Positions 8,016 through 15,525 of a stretch of DNA of 64,000 nucleotides are shown piece after piece. Made by a program: the position numbers and the translations under genes. The DNA lies in contig NZ_LT629703.1 in NCBI RefSeq assembly GCF_900103365.1, positions 2,294,001-2,358,000 of the forward strand, written 5' to 3'. Source of the DNA: Afipia sp. GAS231. GTDB taxonomy: Bacteria > Pseudomonadota > Alphaproteobacteria > Rhizobiales > Xanthobacteraceae. Every line of letters begins with the position of its first letter. Positions within the stretch are counted from its first letter, which is position 1. The notes under the pieces are model-generated. The model was not told the origin of the DNA and searched no databases. It saw only the letters and a program-made list of their open reading frames with translations.

Positions 8016-9719
8016 GTGACGATAGGTTCGCAACGAAATCTCGGGGTTCGGGTCGGTTTCGTCAGCGAGACCGGCAAGCGATCCGGCAATGAGGATTATG
8101 TCGGGGTTTGCCTCGGCCAAACCGGTGCGGCCAACCGCGACATTGTCGCCGCCGTCGCCGACGGCGTCGGGGGCCACAAGGGCGGACGCGAAGCCGCCGA
8201 GCTCGCCATCCGCAGTTTCATCGACGCCTACTACTCGCTGCCGGAAACGCTGGGCGCGCGGCGCCGGGCTTCACGCTCGCTCGAAGCCGTCAACAACTGG
8301 ATCTATACCCAGGGCCGTATCGACCCCTTGCTCAGCGGCATGAGTTGCGCCTTTTCGTCGATGATCCTGTCGCGGCGGCAATGCCACGTGATTCATATCG
8401 GCGATACCCGCGCCTACCGCCTGAGCGAAGGCCGCCTGGAACGGCTGACTAAGGATCACATCGCCGGACGCGGCGACCTCGCCCACCTCCTCAACCGCGC
8501 CATCGGCTTCGAGGATTTTGCGCGTTTCGATTATTCGACCGTCGGACTGCGGCAGCATGACAGGCTCCTGATCTGCAGCGACGGCGTCCATGGCGTGCTG
8601 CACGATCATCGCCTGCAGGCGCTGTTGAGCGAGCGCACTTCGCCGGAAGAATCCGCCCGCGCGCTGGTCGACGCGGCGCTGGACGCCGGCTCGAGCGACA
8701 ACATGACCGCGCTGGTGCTCGATGTCGTCGACCTGCCGCCGGCCGACCGCGACGAACTCACCCATTCGATCGCGACGCTTCCGATCCTGGATTTGCCTCA
8801 AACGGAAGATGTCGTCGACGATTTCGTCCTCGGCGACATCCTATCGGATGGCCGCTACAGCCGGCTGTTCAAGGCGATCGACCGGCCGCAGGGACGCGAC
8901 GTGGTGCTGAAATTTCCGCATCCGCGTGTCGCCAGCGAAGGTTCCTATCGCCTCGCCTTCGTCCGCGAGGCCTGGGTTGCGGCCCGCGTGCGCAGCCTGT
9001 GGATCGGAGAAATCATCGAACTGCCCGCCGAACGGCAGACACGGCTCTATTCGGTGATGCCGCTGTACGAAGGTGAGACGCTGGAGCAGCGGCTCAACCG
9101 CCCGCCGCAACTGTCGCTGGCTGAAGGCATCGGGATTGCGACCAAACTGGCGCGCGCGGTTGCGACGCTGCATCGGGCCGGCATCATCCATCGCGACATC
9201 AAGCCTGATAATGTGATCCTGTTGCAGGCCGGCGGGTTGCGGCTCGTCGACCTCGGTGTCGCGCGCGTGCCGCTGCTGGAGGATTTTCCGGCGCAGGACA
9301 TTCCGGGCACCGCGAGCTACATGGCGCCCGAACTGTTCGGCGGCCGGCCCGGCGACGAATTCTCCGATCTCTATGCGCTCGGCGTCACCGTGTACCGGAC
9401 GTTCACCGCCGCCTATCCCTACGGCGAGATCGAGCCGTTCTCGCGGCCCCGCTTCACCAAGCCGGCGCCACTCGCGCGCTATCGCCCCGACCTGCCGGCC
9501 TGGCTCGATGCCGTCATCGGCAAGGCGCTCAGCGTCGACCCGGCGCAACGTTTCGGCGACGTCATCGAGTTCTCGCATGAGCTGGAGAATGGCGCGATGT
9601 GGGCGAAGCCTGCCGCAACGGCCCGGCGGTCACTCTACGATCGCGATCCCCTGATATTCTGGAAAAGCCTGTCGGCCGGCCTGATCGTGCTGGTCATCCT
9701 GCTTCTGGCGTGGCGGTAG
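8016..9719 (+). CDS. Bifunctional PP2C phosphatase / Ser-Thr protein kinase, membrane-anchored
   Basis: This 567-residue protein has an N-terminal PP2C-type phosphatase (SGNEDYVG, AVADGVGGHKGG, CSDGVHGV, SSDNMTAL; roughly residues 15-240). A Hanks-type kinase domain follows (about 270-530) with HRDIKPDN at residues 392-399 and DLG at 412 in place of DFG, plus GTASYMAPE and SDLYALGV. A single C-terminal membrane helix (about 547-565) comes last. The GTG at 8016 was chosen because it lies just after the transporter stop; the ORF extends back into the transporter but that part is a shadow. The same phosphatase-kinase fusion sits between nirB and the nitrate transporter in Pseudomonas aeruginosa, so the linkage is conserved. 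Its target is not known from the sequence. Confidence 0.88.
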   Translation: MTIGSQRNLGVRVGFVSETGKRSGNEDYVGVCLGQTGAANRDIVAAVADGVGGHKGGREAAELAIRSFIDAYYSLPETLGARRRASRSLEAVNNWIYTQGRIDPLLSGMSCAFSSMILSRRQCHVIHIGDTRAYRLSEGRLERLTKDHIAGRGDLAHLLNRAIGFEDFARFDYSTVGLRQHDRLLICSDGVHGVLHDHRLQALLSERTSPEESARALVDAALDAGSSDNMTALVLDVVDLPPADRDELTHSIATLPILDLPQTEDVVDDFVLGDILSDGRYSRLFKAIDRPQGRDVVLKFPHPRVASEGSYRLAFVREAWVAARVRSLWIGEIIELPAERQTRLYSVMPLYEGETLEQRLNRPPQLSLAEGIGIATKLARAVATLHRAGIIHRDIKPDNVILLQAGGLRLVDLGVARVPLLEDFPAQDIPGTASYMAPELFGGRPGDEFSDLYALGVTVYRTFTAAYPYGEIEPFSRPRFTKPAPLARYRPDLPAWLDAVIGKALSVDPAQRFGDVIEFSHELENGAMWAKPAATARRSLYDRDPLIFWKSLSAGLIVLVILLLAWR

Positions 9720-9793
9720 TGTGGGCGCCTTCGTGGCCGACTATATTTCTTGTCGAATCCGTCGATGGCCGATCGACAGTCTGTTGCCGGACT

Positions 9794-10915
9794 CTACTTG
9801 GTGGCCTCGATCTCAAGTACGGTGCCGAGCTTTCTGTCTCCAAACATTCCGGAGTCGGCGCTTCTTCCGGTAGGTCCATTTCCTCCGGCTTTTCCCTCAG
9901 CTCCGTTTGGACCTTGATATCCATTTGAGCCATCATCGTGGGTAAAAAGCGGAACATTGGAGCCCTTGCCGCCACGTCCTCCCTGTCCGGGCACACCGCG
10001 ATTTCCGCCGATACCTAACTGACCTCCCAGACCTCCGAATCCGCCTGCGCCACCATCGACGTTGTATTTTGGCAGGCCCGGCGGTTCGCTTCCAACCTTC
10101 AAGCCAATTCGAATGGCACCCCCGTGACCGCCATCACCACCCCGACCGCCCTCGCCACCATTTCCGCCGTTGCCACCATCGCCACCCGCTCCACCGCTAC
10201 CGCCATGGGAAGCTTCGTGACACCCTTTGCTGTCGCCGCCGTTTCCACCCTGACCGCCCGGTCCGCCGGCGCCGCCATCTTGACCACGGCCGCCGTCGCC
10301 ACCTCTCCCGCCTTCGCCGCCGACGCTGTTGGTTTCGATCGTCACATCCTTGTCGAACGCGCCGGCAACCAGCCGGATGTTCGATCCGTTCATTCCCGCC
10401 AATCCGTCGGCGCCGACAACTCCGTTGCGCCCGTCGGCGCCGCGGCCACCTTTCTTGCCGTCACCACCGGGGCTGGAACCATGACCGAACGCCGAGCATT
10501 CGGCCCCGTCCTCTCCTTTCTCACCGGCGGCCCCGGCGATTCCGGAGGCCGCGGTCGAGGATTGCCAACGCTCCGGCGTCGGCGGAGCATCCTCGCCCTT
10601 CTTGCCGCGCGTACTCTCGATGAACACCGCTCCCGAAACGACGCCGGCGATCACGATGTCCAGACTGCTATCACTCGTCAGTTTCGATGAAGGCTCGAAT
10701 CTGAGGTTCGGACAGATGACGGTAATGTACTTCGCTGGTTTTCGCAGGTCGGCATCATCGGGATGCACCAGGTTTACGACGCCACCGATCACGATCCTGT
10801 CGGCGCCGCCCTGCCGGCAATCGAACTGTGACGTCTTCACCTCGGACTTCCACACCACATCATCCGCCGACGCAGTGACGACGGACAGCATCAGCATGCC
10901 AACAACGTAGCGCAA
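9794..10915 (-). CDS. Exported Gly-rich collagen-like protein (paralogue A)
   Basis: The 373-residue product starts with a signal peptide (MRYVVGMLMLSVVTASADD). A globular N-terminal module follows (about residues 20-110) with DRIVIGGVVNLVHPDDADL and KPAKYITVICPNL segments that look like stacked beta strands. The rest is a long Gly-rich region with GxY- and GGxGG-type triplets, interrupted by a short conserved insert NGSNIRLVAGAFDKDVTIET. It is closely similar throughout to the protein at 12665-13813, including the inserts, and the two flank the MACPF-like gene. The TTG start has a strong GGGAGG site 5 nt upstream. Last gene of the five-gene secreted operon. Function unknown; a matrix, stalk or surface scaffold is a guess. 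Confidence 0.8.
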   Translation of the reverse strand: MRYVVGMLMLSVVTASADDVVWKSEVKTSQFDCRQGGADRIVIGGVVNLVHPDDADLRKPAKYITVICPNLRFEPSSKLTSDSSLDIVIAGVVSGAVFIESTRGKKGEDAPPTPERWQSSTAASGIAGAAGEKGEDGAECSAFGHGSSPGGDGKKGGRGADGRNGVVGADGLAGMNGSNIRLVAGAFDKDVTIETNSVGGEGGRGGDGGRGQDGGAGGPGGQGGNGGDSKGCHEASHGGSGGAGGDGGNGGNGGEGGRGGDGGHGGAIRIGLKVGSEPPGLPKYNVDGGAGGFGGLGGQLGIGGNRGVPGQGGRGGKGSNVPLFTHDDGSNGYQGPNGAEGKAGGNGPTGRSADSGMFGDRKLGTVLEIEATK

Positions 10916-10964
10916 CGACGCCTCCCACGAAATTTTCCGAACAGTGATCTCGACTGGGAAAGAG

Positions 10965-12653
10965 TTACTCGATCGCCTCGTCCATGACCTTGCATCCCTT
11001 CATATCGGGGAAGCCGAATATCTCCTCGACCTGGAAGCCGGCCAGCAGCGGGAGCCGAATGAAATAGATGCTGCGGGCAGCGTTGTTCCTGAATTCGGTG
11101 AGATAATTGACGTCAACAACGCCATTGCTGACAACCTTGGAAACGTCGGTGGTCAGATACGCGACCGACACGAACGCCCGACCTTGGCCGGTCTTGCTCG
11201 GGTCCGCCTCCCAGGTGATCTGCCTCCGGACATCGAGCGGTAGCTTCTCCAAAGTTAGGCTCGGGGTGATGCGGTAAAGCTCCGCACCATTGATATCGAT
11301 GTCGGGAAAGAAACGGATTTGCCCGGTCCAGTCGATGGCGACCATGGAAAGATAATCAATCGCCGAAGAAGATTGCGAGTTGATCCTGGCCTTTTGCGCA
11401 TTCCCCAAGGGACAAGTCGCACGCAGCTTGCCGTTGAAGGCGACGTCGGTGAGAATGAGTCCGTCGATGGCATCGGGAACCGCGTCGTCGCATTTCCCCT
11501 GATCGCGGCAACCGACGTATTGCTTCAGCAGCGTGGTCTTCAACGCGGTAATCTTGTCGGTATAGACCCGGAAATATTTGTCCCACAATCCGTAGTTTGC
11601 GGTCTTGTAGCCATCGTACAGCGTAGCCTGCTCGTTGACGCGCAAGATCGCCTTGTAGATCCGTCCCAACACGTCATATCGCTTGGGATCGAACTTGTAG
11701 TCGGTCGGCTTGATTTGCGGATGAGCTACAAGGATGAACTTGTCGGGCGCGGCGTTCTTCGCGCTGAAATCCTGCGTCGCGTCCGACATCGCATCCATGA
11801 TTTTCTTGAAATCGGTGAGGTTGGACAGATCCGCCGCCTTCAGCGTCTTGCCGAGCGTCGCGATGCCGAGACCTCCGGTCGCCTGAACCTCGTAGCTGAT
11901 CTTGCCGAAGTTCGACGCCAGCTTGAGCGTGTCGGAGACGTCGGCGCTGACGCTGGCCTTGGCATTGGCGGTGATGCCCATGATCGACGCATTGGCACTG
12001 CCGGTGGAATCGAAGTGATACGAGATCAGCCGCTTCGAATCCTCGTTGAGATTGGTGATGTTGAAGGTGAGCCGCAATCCGGAACGCTTCGAAACGCCGC
12101 GAATGAAATGCGTGCCACATTGCGTGATGAAGTCCTGAACCTTGCCTGCCGCGATCAGGTCGGAAAACTTCTTGCGAAGTTTGAAATCGGAGATGTAGTC
12201 GCGGCCCTGGTCAGCGGTCGCCTCGATGATCAGCAGCAGGGTCTGTTTCTCGTTGTGAACGAATTGCTCCAGTTTGCCGTTCTGGTTCATGTCGCCCTTG
12301 GCGCCCAGCGCTTTGCCAAAGTCGAAACCCATCGACGCCGAGGTTGAGAAGCTGAAATTCGTCGTGCGTTCGAGGTCGTCGAGCGTCTTGACCATATAGA
12401 CGTTCATGCTGCTGGAAACCGATCCGGGCGTATCGACCTTGACGTCGGCGACCTGGTCATAATCCATGCATCGTTGCAGCGGAGAAGAGGGAGACGTCAC
12501 GGCAAGCGTATCGCCCAGGGCAAAGCCGGTTGAACTGTCGAACTGGATCGAAGACAGCCCGTCGAGTATCTGCGAGACACTCGGCGCCGCGAGGGATTGG
12601 CCAGTCGCGGCAACTAGCATGAAAGTGACCGCTGTCAGTATTCGTCGGCTCAT
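10965..12653 (-). CDS. Exported MACPF/perforin-like protein
   Basis: The 562-residue product has a signal peptide (MSRRILTAVTFMLVAATG...LAA). Residues 175-186 read FITQCGTHFIRG, close to the MACPF signature Y/W-G-T-H-F/Y, and the following SGLRLTFNIT fits a strand after it. The preceding 80 residues contain Ser/Thr/Gly-rich stretches and helices (for example KALGAKGDMNQNG, KLRKKFSDLIAAG), as expected of a MACPF core. The C-terminal 250 residues have no fold I recognise and four or more Cys. The ATG at 12653 has AGGAG upstream; a longer ORF start is not supported. It lies 11 nt after paralogue B and 49 nt before paralogue A. MACPF proteins form pores or act in adhesion; which applies here is unknown. 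Confidence 0.62.
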   Translation of the reverse strand: MSRRILTAVTFMLVAATGQSLAAPSVSQILDGLSSIQFDSSTGFALGDTLAVTSPSSPLQRCMDYDQVADVKVDTPGSVSSSMNVYMVKTLDDLERTTNFSFSTSASMGFDFGKALGAKGDMNQNGKLEQFVHNEKQTLLLIIEATADQGRDYISDFKLRKKFSDLIAAGKVQDFITQCGTHFIRGVSKRSGLRLTFNITNLNEDSKRLISYHFDSTGSANASIMGITANAKASVSADVSDTLKLASNFGKISYEVQATGGLGIATLGKTLKAADLSNLTDFKKIMDAMSDATQDFSAKNAAPDKFILVAHPQIKPTDYKFDPKRYDVLGRIYKAILRVNEQATLYDGYKTANYGLWDKYFRVYTDKITALKTTLLKQYVGCRDQGKCDDAVPDAIDGLILTDVAFNGKLRATCPLGNAQKARINSQSSSAIDYLSMVAIDWTGQIRFFPDIDINGAELYRITPSLTLEKLPLDVRRQITWEADPSKTGQGRAFVSVAYLTTDVSKVVSNGVVDVNYLTEFRNNAARSIYFIRLPLLAGFQVEEIFGFPDMKGCKVMDEAIE

Positions 12654-12664
12654 GATGGCTGCTC

Positions 12665-13813
12665 CTAGAAATTCTTGTTGAAGTCGTCTTCGGACAGCGT
12701 GCCCCATTTGGTTCCGCCGAAGGTGCCGGCGTCGCCGGCGCGACCGCTAAGCCCATTTGGTCCCGGCTTGCCATCATGACCCGGGGCGCCGTACGCACCT
12801 TCGTATCCGTTGCTTCCGTCGTCTTTCGTGAAGAGCGGGAACTTGGAGCCTTTTCCACCTCGTCCCCAATGCCCTCCGGGTCCGCCTGCGCCACCAACGC
12901 CGAATTGGCCCCCAACGCCGCCAAATCCTCCTGCACCACCGTCGACATTGTATTTGGGCAAGCCCGGCGGCTCGCTTCCAACCTTCAGGCCAACGCGAAT
13001 GTCGCCGCCGTGACCGCCGTTGCCGCCCTGGCCGCCCTGCCCGCCATTTCCGCCGTTGCCGCCATCGCCGCCGGAACCGCCCGAACCGCCGCGTGAAGCG
13101 TCATGACAACCTTTGCTGTCGCCGCCTTCTCCACCGCCGCCACCCGGACCTCCCGCCCCGCCATCTTGACCGCGTCCGCCAAGGCCGCCCCTTCCTCCTT
13201 CACCGCCGACGCTGTTGGTTTCGATCGTGACGTCCTTGTCGAACGCGCCGGCAATCAGCCGGATGTTCGAGCCATTCAGTCCGGTCAAACCATCGGCCCC
13301 GACGTCGCCGTTCTTGCCGTCTGTTCCTCTTCCACCCTTGGCGCCGTCGCCCCCCGGGCTGGAGCCATGTCCGAACTTCCAGCAATCTTCCCCGTCATCT
13401 CCGTTGCCTCCGCCTCCGCCTCCACCACCCGAAGAGGCCACCGATTGCTGCCACCGGTCCGGCGTCTGCGGAGCATCCGCGCCCGATTTTCCTCTGGTGC
13501 TTTCGATGAAGACCGGCCCGGCGACGACCTTTTCGATCTTGATGTCGAGGCTGCTATCGCTCGTCAGCTTCGACGACGGTTCAAACTTGAGATTGGGACA
13601 GATGATGGTGATGTATTTGGCAGGCTTGCGCAGGTCCGCATCGTCGGGATGCACCAGGTTCACGACACCCGAAATCACGATCCGATCGGCGCTGGGCCGG
13701 CAGTCGAAACTGCCAAAGGTTTTTGTAGAATTCCAGACGATGTCCGCCGCAAACGCGTCCGCCGGAGCGAGCGCCAGCAACAACAGCGAAGCCGAACCAA
13801 TGTTGCGATACAT
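12665..13813 (-). CDS. Exported Gly-rich collagen-like protein (paralogue B)
   Basis: This 382-residue exported protein begins MYRNIGSASLLLLALAPADAF and then repeats the architecture of paralogue A: a signal peptide, an N-terminal module with SADRIVISGVVNLVHPDDAD, then a Gly-rich triplet region with a run of eight or more Gly residues, the insert NGSNIRLIAGAFDKDVTIET, and a C-terminal part with PPGLPKYNVDGGAGGFGG. By eye it is about 70 percent identical to A. The ATG at 13813 has GGAGA upstream and gives a clear signal peptide; the ORF runs further 5' only because Gly-rich GC-rich DNA lacks stops. It lies 25 nt after the next upstream gene. Probably a tandem duplicate of A with the MACPF-like gene between them. 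Confidence 0.8.
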   Translation of the reverse strand: MYRNIGSASLLLLALAPADAFAADIVWNSTKTFGSFDCRPSADRIVISGVVNLVHPDDADLRKPAKYITIICPNLKFEPSSKLTSDSSLDIKIEKVVAGPVFIESTRGKSGADAPQTPDRWQQSVASSGGGGGGGGNGDDGEDCWKFGHGSSPGGDGAKGGRGTDGKNGDVGADGLTGLNGSNIRLIAGAFDKDVTIETNSVGGEGGRGGLGGRGQDGGAGGPGGGGGEGGDSKGCHDASRGGSGGSGGDGGNGGNGGQGGQGGNGGHGGDIRVGLKVGSEPPGLPKYNVDGGAGGFGGVGGQFGVGGAGGPGGHWGRGGKGSKFPLFTKDDGSNGYEGAYGAPGHDGKPGPNGLSGRAGDAGTFGGTKWGTLSEDDFNKNF

Positions 13814-13838
13814 CCTTGTTCTCCATTCTTGATGACAG

Positions 13839-14936
13839 CTATTTTGCGACTGACGCATCTGCCTCTCCCCACATTCCGATTCGGCCGTCAGCACCCGGCA
13901 ATCCTGCGCTCGCGGCTTGACCATCCGATCCATCGTTGCCCGTACGGCCGTCTTCGCCGGCGCTGCGAAGCAGAAACGCAAGTCCGCCACGGCCGGCGCG
14001 GCCGCCTGCTCCGCCCTTGCCGATTTCGCCGGCGACGTTCGGGCTGCCGCCGCGGCCGCCTTTTCCTCCGAGATTGTCCATCGCCAGAAATCTTTTGGGC
14101 GGAGCCACATCGGTACGCACCAAGACCGTAATCGTGCCGCCGCGACCGCCACGGCCGCCATTGCCACCGTTTCCTCCCCGGCCGGCATTGCCGCCGTGGC
14201 CGCCGTCACCACCGTCGCCGCCATTGTCGGCAGAACGGCACGGCAGAGGTGGACGTGCGTTGGCGCCGCCTCCGCCGTCGCCGCCTCGCCCGCCGTTTTG
14301 GCCGCGCCCGCCATTTTCGCCGTTCAAACCGTCCGAACCCCGACTTGTGATTTTTACTTTGGTATCGGCGCGAAACCCACCGATGGAGAGCGTGACAGCA
14401 TAGCCCTGAATTCCGTTGCTGCCGGCGACGCCGTCACGCCCGGGCAAACCATGGTCGCCATCCTCGCCCCGCGCACCGTTCATCTTTTCCGCGTCCGACG
14501 CTTTGGTGAAAGCCGAGGTGCAGATGTTGGTACCGCGCAGATTCTTTCCGGCGTTTCCCTTGTCACCGCCATCGGCGTCGGCGGCAACCGACTTCGCGAT
14601 GATCACCTGCGTCGGCGGGGGCGGTGCGTTCGCAACGATTTCGACGGGACCTTCGAGACGCACGAGCGCCTTCATCGAGAAGTCTGCAGCAACCGTGAGC
14701 CTGGCGCCGGCTTCGAAGCGAATGATCCCGCACGTGATCTGAATCGACTTGTCTGCGCGAGGCGCAAGACTGATGTCGCCGGTGACGATGATCCCGTCGA
14801 AGCCCTTCTTGTCGCAATCCAGCGCGTCGAATTTCTGGTTGGAACTCAGGAAGAGAAAATCTGCGGCCGTTGCGGGGCTGACCGACAGTGCAGTCGCTGC
14901 AACAAAGGCGAGTTCAATGACCTTGCGGGCGCGCAC
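13839..14936 (-). CDS. Exported Gly-rich collagen-like protein (divergent paralogue C)
   Basis: The roughly 365-residue product has a signal peptide (VRARKVIELAFVAATALSV...ATA). An N-terminal module follows with DGIIVTGDISLAPRADK and IQITCGIIRFEAGARL, which parallels the module of paralogues A and B although the identity is low. A Gly-rich region with PGRDG, GGRGQNGGRGGDGG and similar triplets completes it. The GTG at 14936 overlaps the TAG of the upstream gene by one base and has GGAG 8 nt upstream; the GTG at 14957 is the alternative. Function unknown. The shared architecture argues for a related structural role. Confidence 0.75.
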   Translation of the reverse strand: MRARKVIELAFVAATALSVSPATAADFLFLSSNQKFDALDCDKKGFDGIIVTGDISLAPRADKSIQITCGIIRFEAGARLTVAADFSMKALVRLEGPVEIVANAPPPPTQVIIAKSVAADADGGDKGNAGKNLRGTNICTSAFTKASDAEKMNGARGEDGDHGLPGRDGVAGSNGIQGYAVTLSIGGFRADTKVKITSRGSDGLNGENGGRGQNGGRGGDGGGGANARPPLPCRSADNGGDGGDGGHGGNAGRGGNGGNGGRGGRGGTITVLVRTDVAPPKRFLAMDNLGGKGGRGGSPNVAGEIGKGGAGGRAGRGGLAFLLRSAGEDGRTGNDGSDGQAASAGLPGADGRIGMWGEADASVAK

Positions 14937-15274
14937 TACCTTTGCTCCATATGCCACTCACACGCGCTCGCCGGCGGATTGGTCAGACACACGTTGCAAC
15001 TGTCCGCTGGCCCGTCCGAAGCGGAACAGACCCCCCACACAAGCGCCGGAGACGTGGTCACTACCCTCGAATTCGGATCGTGGAGAATGTCGGTGGCCGG
15101 AGCGCAGACATAGCGGCGAGAACAGGCGACATTGACCTGCATGAAACTATCGTCCGGATACCAGGTGCCGGTTTCGGCTACGGCGGAATGAAAATTCGCA
15201 ATCGATGCAAGGACAGCCAGCAAGACTCTCACCTTGCGAACTGTTGGCCCGGAGCGTTGAACCGAACTCTGCAT
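14936..15274 (-). CDS. Small exported six-cysteine protein
   Basis: The product is about 112 residues, with a basic N terminus and hydrophobic stretch (RKVRVLLAVLASIANFHSAVA) that looks like a signal peptide. The mature part of about 75 residues contains six Cys (for example RRYVCAP, SCNVCLT, ACEWHM), an even number consistent with disulphides in the periplasm or outside. I chose the ATG at 15274, which has GAAGG 6 nt upstream; TTG at 15280 is possible. It is the first gene of the secreted operon and its stop codon overlaps the next start. I do not recognise its family. Confidence 0.65.
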   Translation of the reverse strand: MQSSVQRSGPTVRKVRVLLAVLASIANFHSAVAETGTWYPDDSFMQVNVACSRRYVCAPATDILHDPNSRVVTTSPALVWGVCSASDGPADSCNVCLTNPPASACEWHMEQR

Positions 15275-15525
15275 CTGCAACCTTCGCGTAAAATGTTTTC
15301 CGGGTCGTCGTAACCGCAGTCGCGTCGAGGTCGACCTCCACGCACCCGGCCCGCGGAACCCGGAAAAACCGACAGCCCTTGCCGCTCGCAGTTCCCCAAC
15401 CTCAGCGTGCGGTCGAACCTGCCATCGCCCTGTCCTCGAACCGCGACCGCAGCGTTCAGAAATCGAAAAAAAAGCGTGAAAGTTGCGTTTTGTCGGCTAT
15501 CATCGCGGCCGGGGATGGCTGCTAA

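Noticed and set aside
10069..10690. Plus-strand ORFs rich in Arg/His/Pro opposite the Gly-rich genes
   Set aside because: Reverse frames of Gly triplets give Pro/Ala/Arg repeats; no independent evidence for coding.
12665..14314. Extended form of paralogue B (549 codons)
   Set aside because: The upstream part overlaps paralogue C in another frame and lacks sequence sense; the start at 13813 has a ribosome-binding site and signal peptide.
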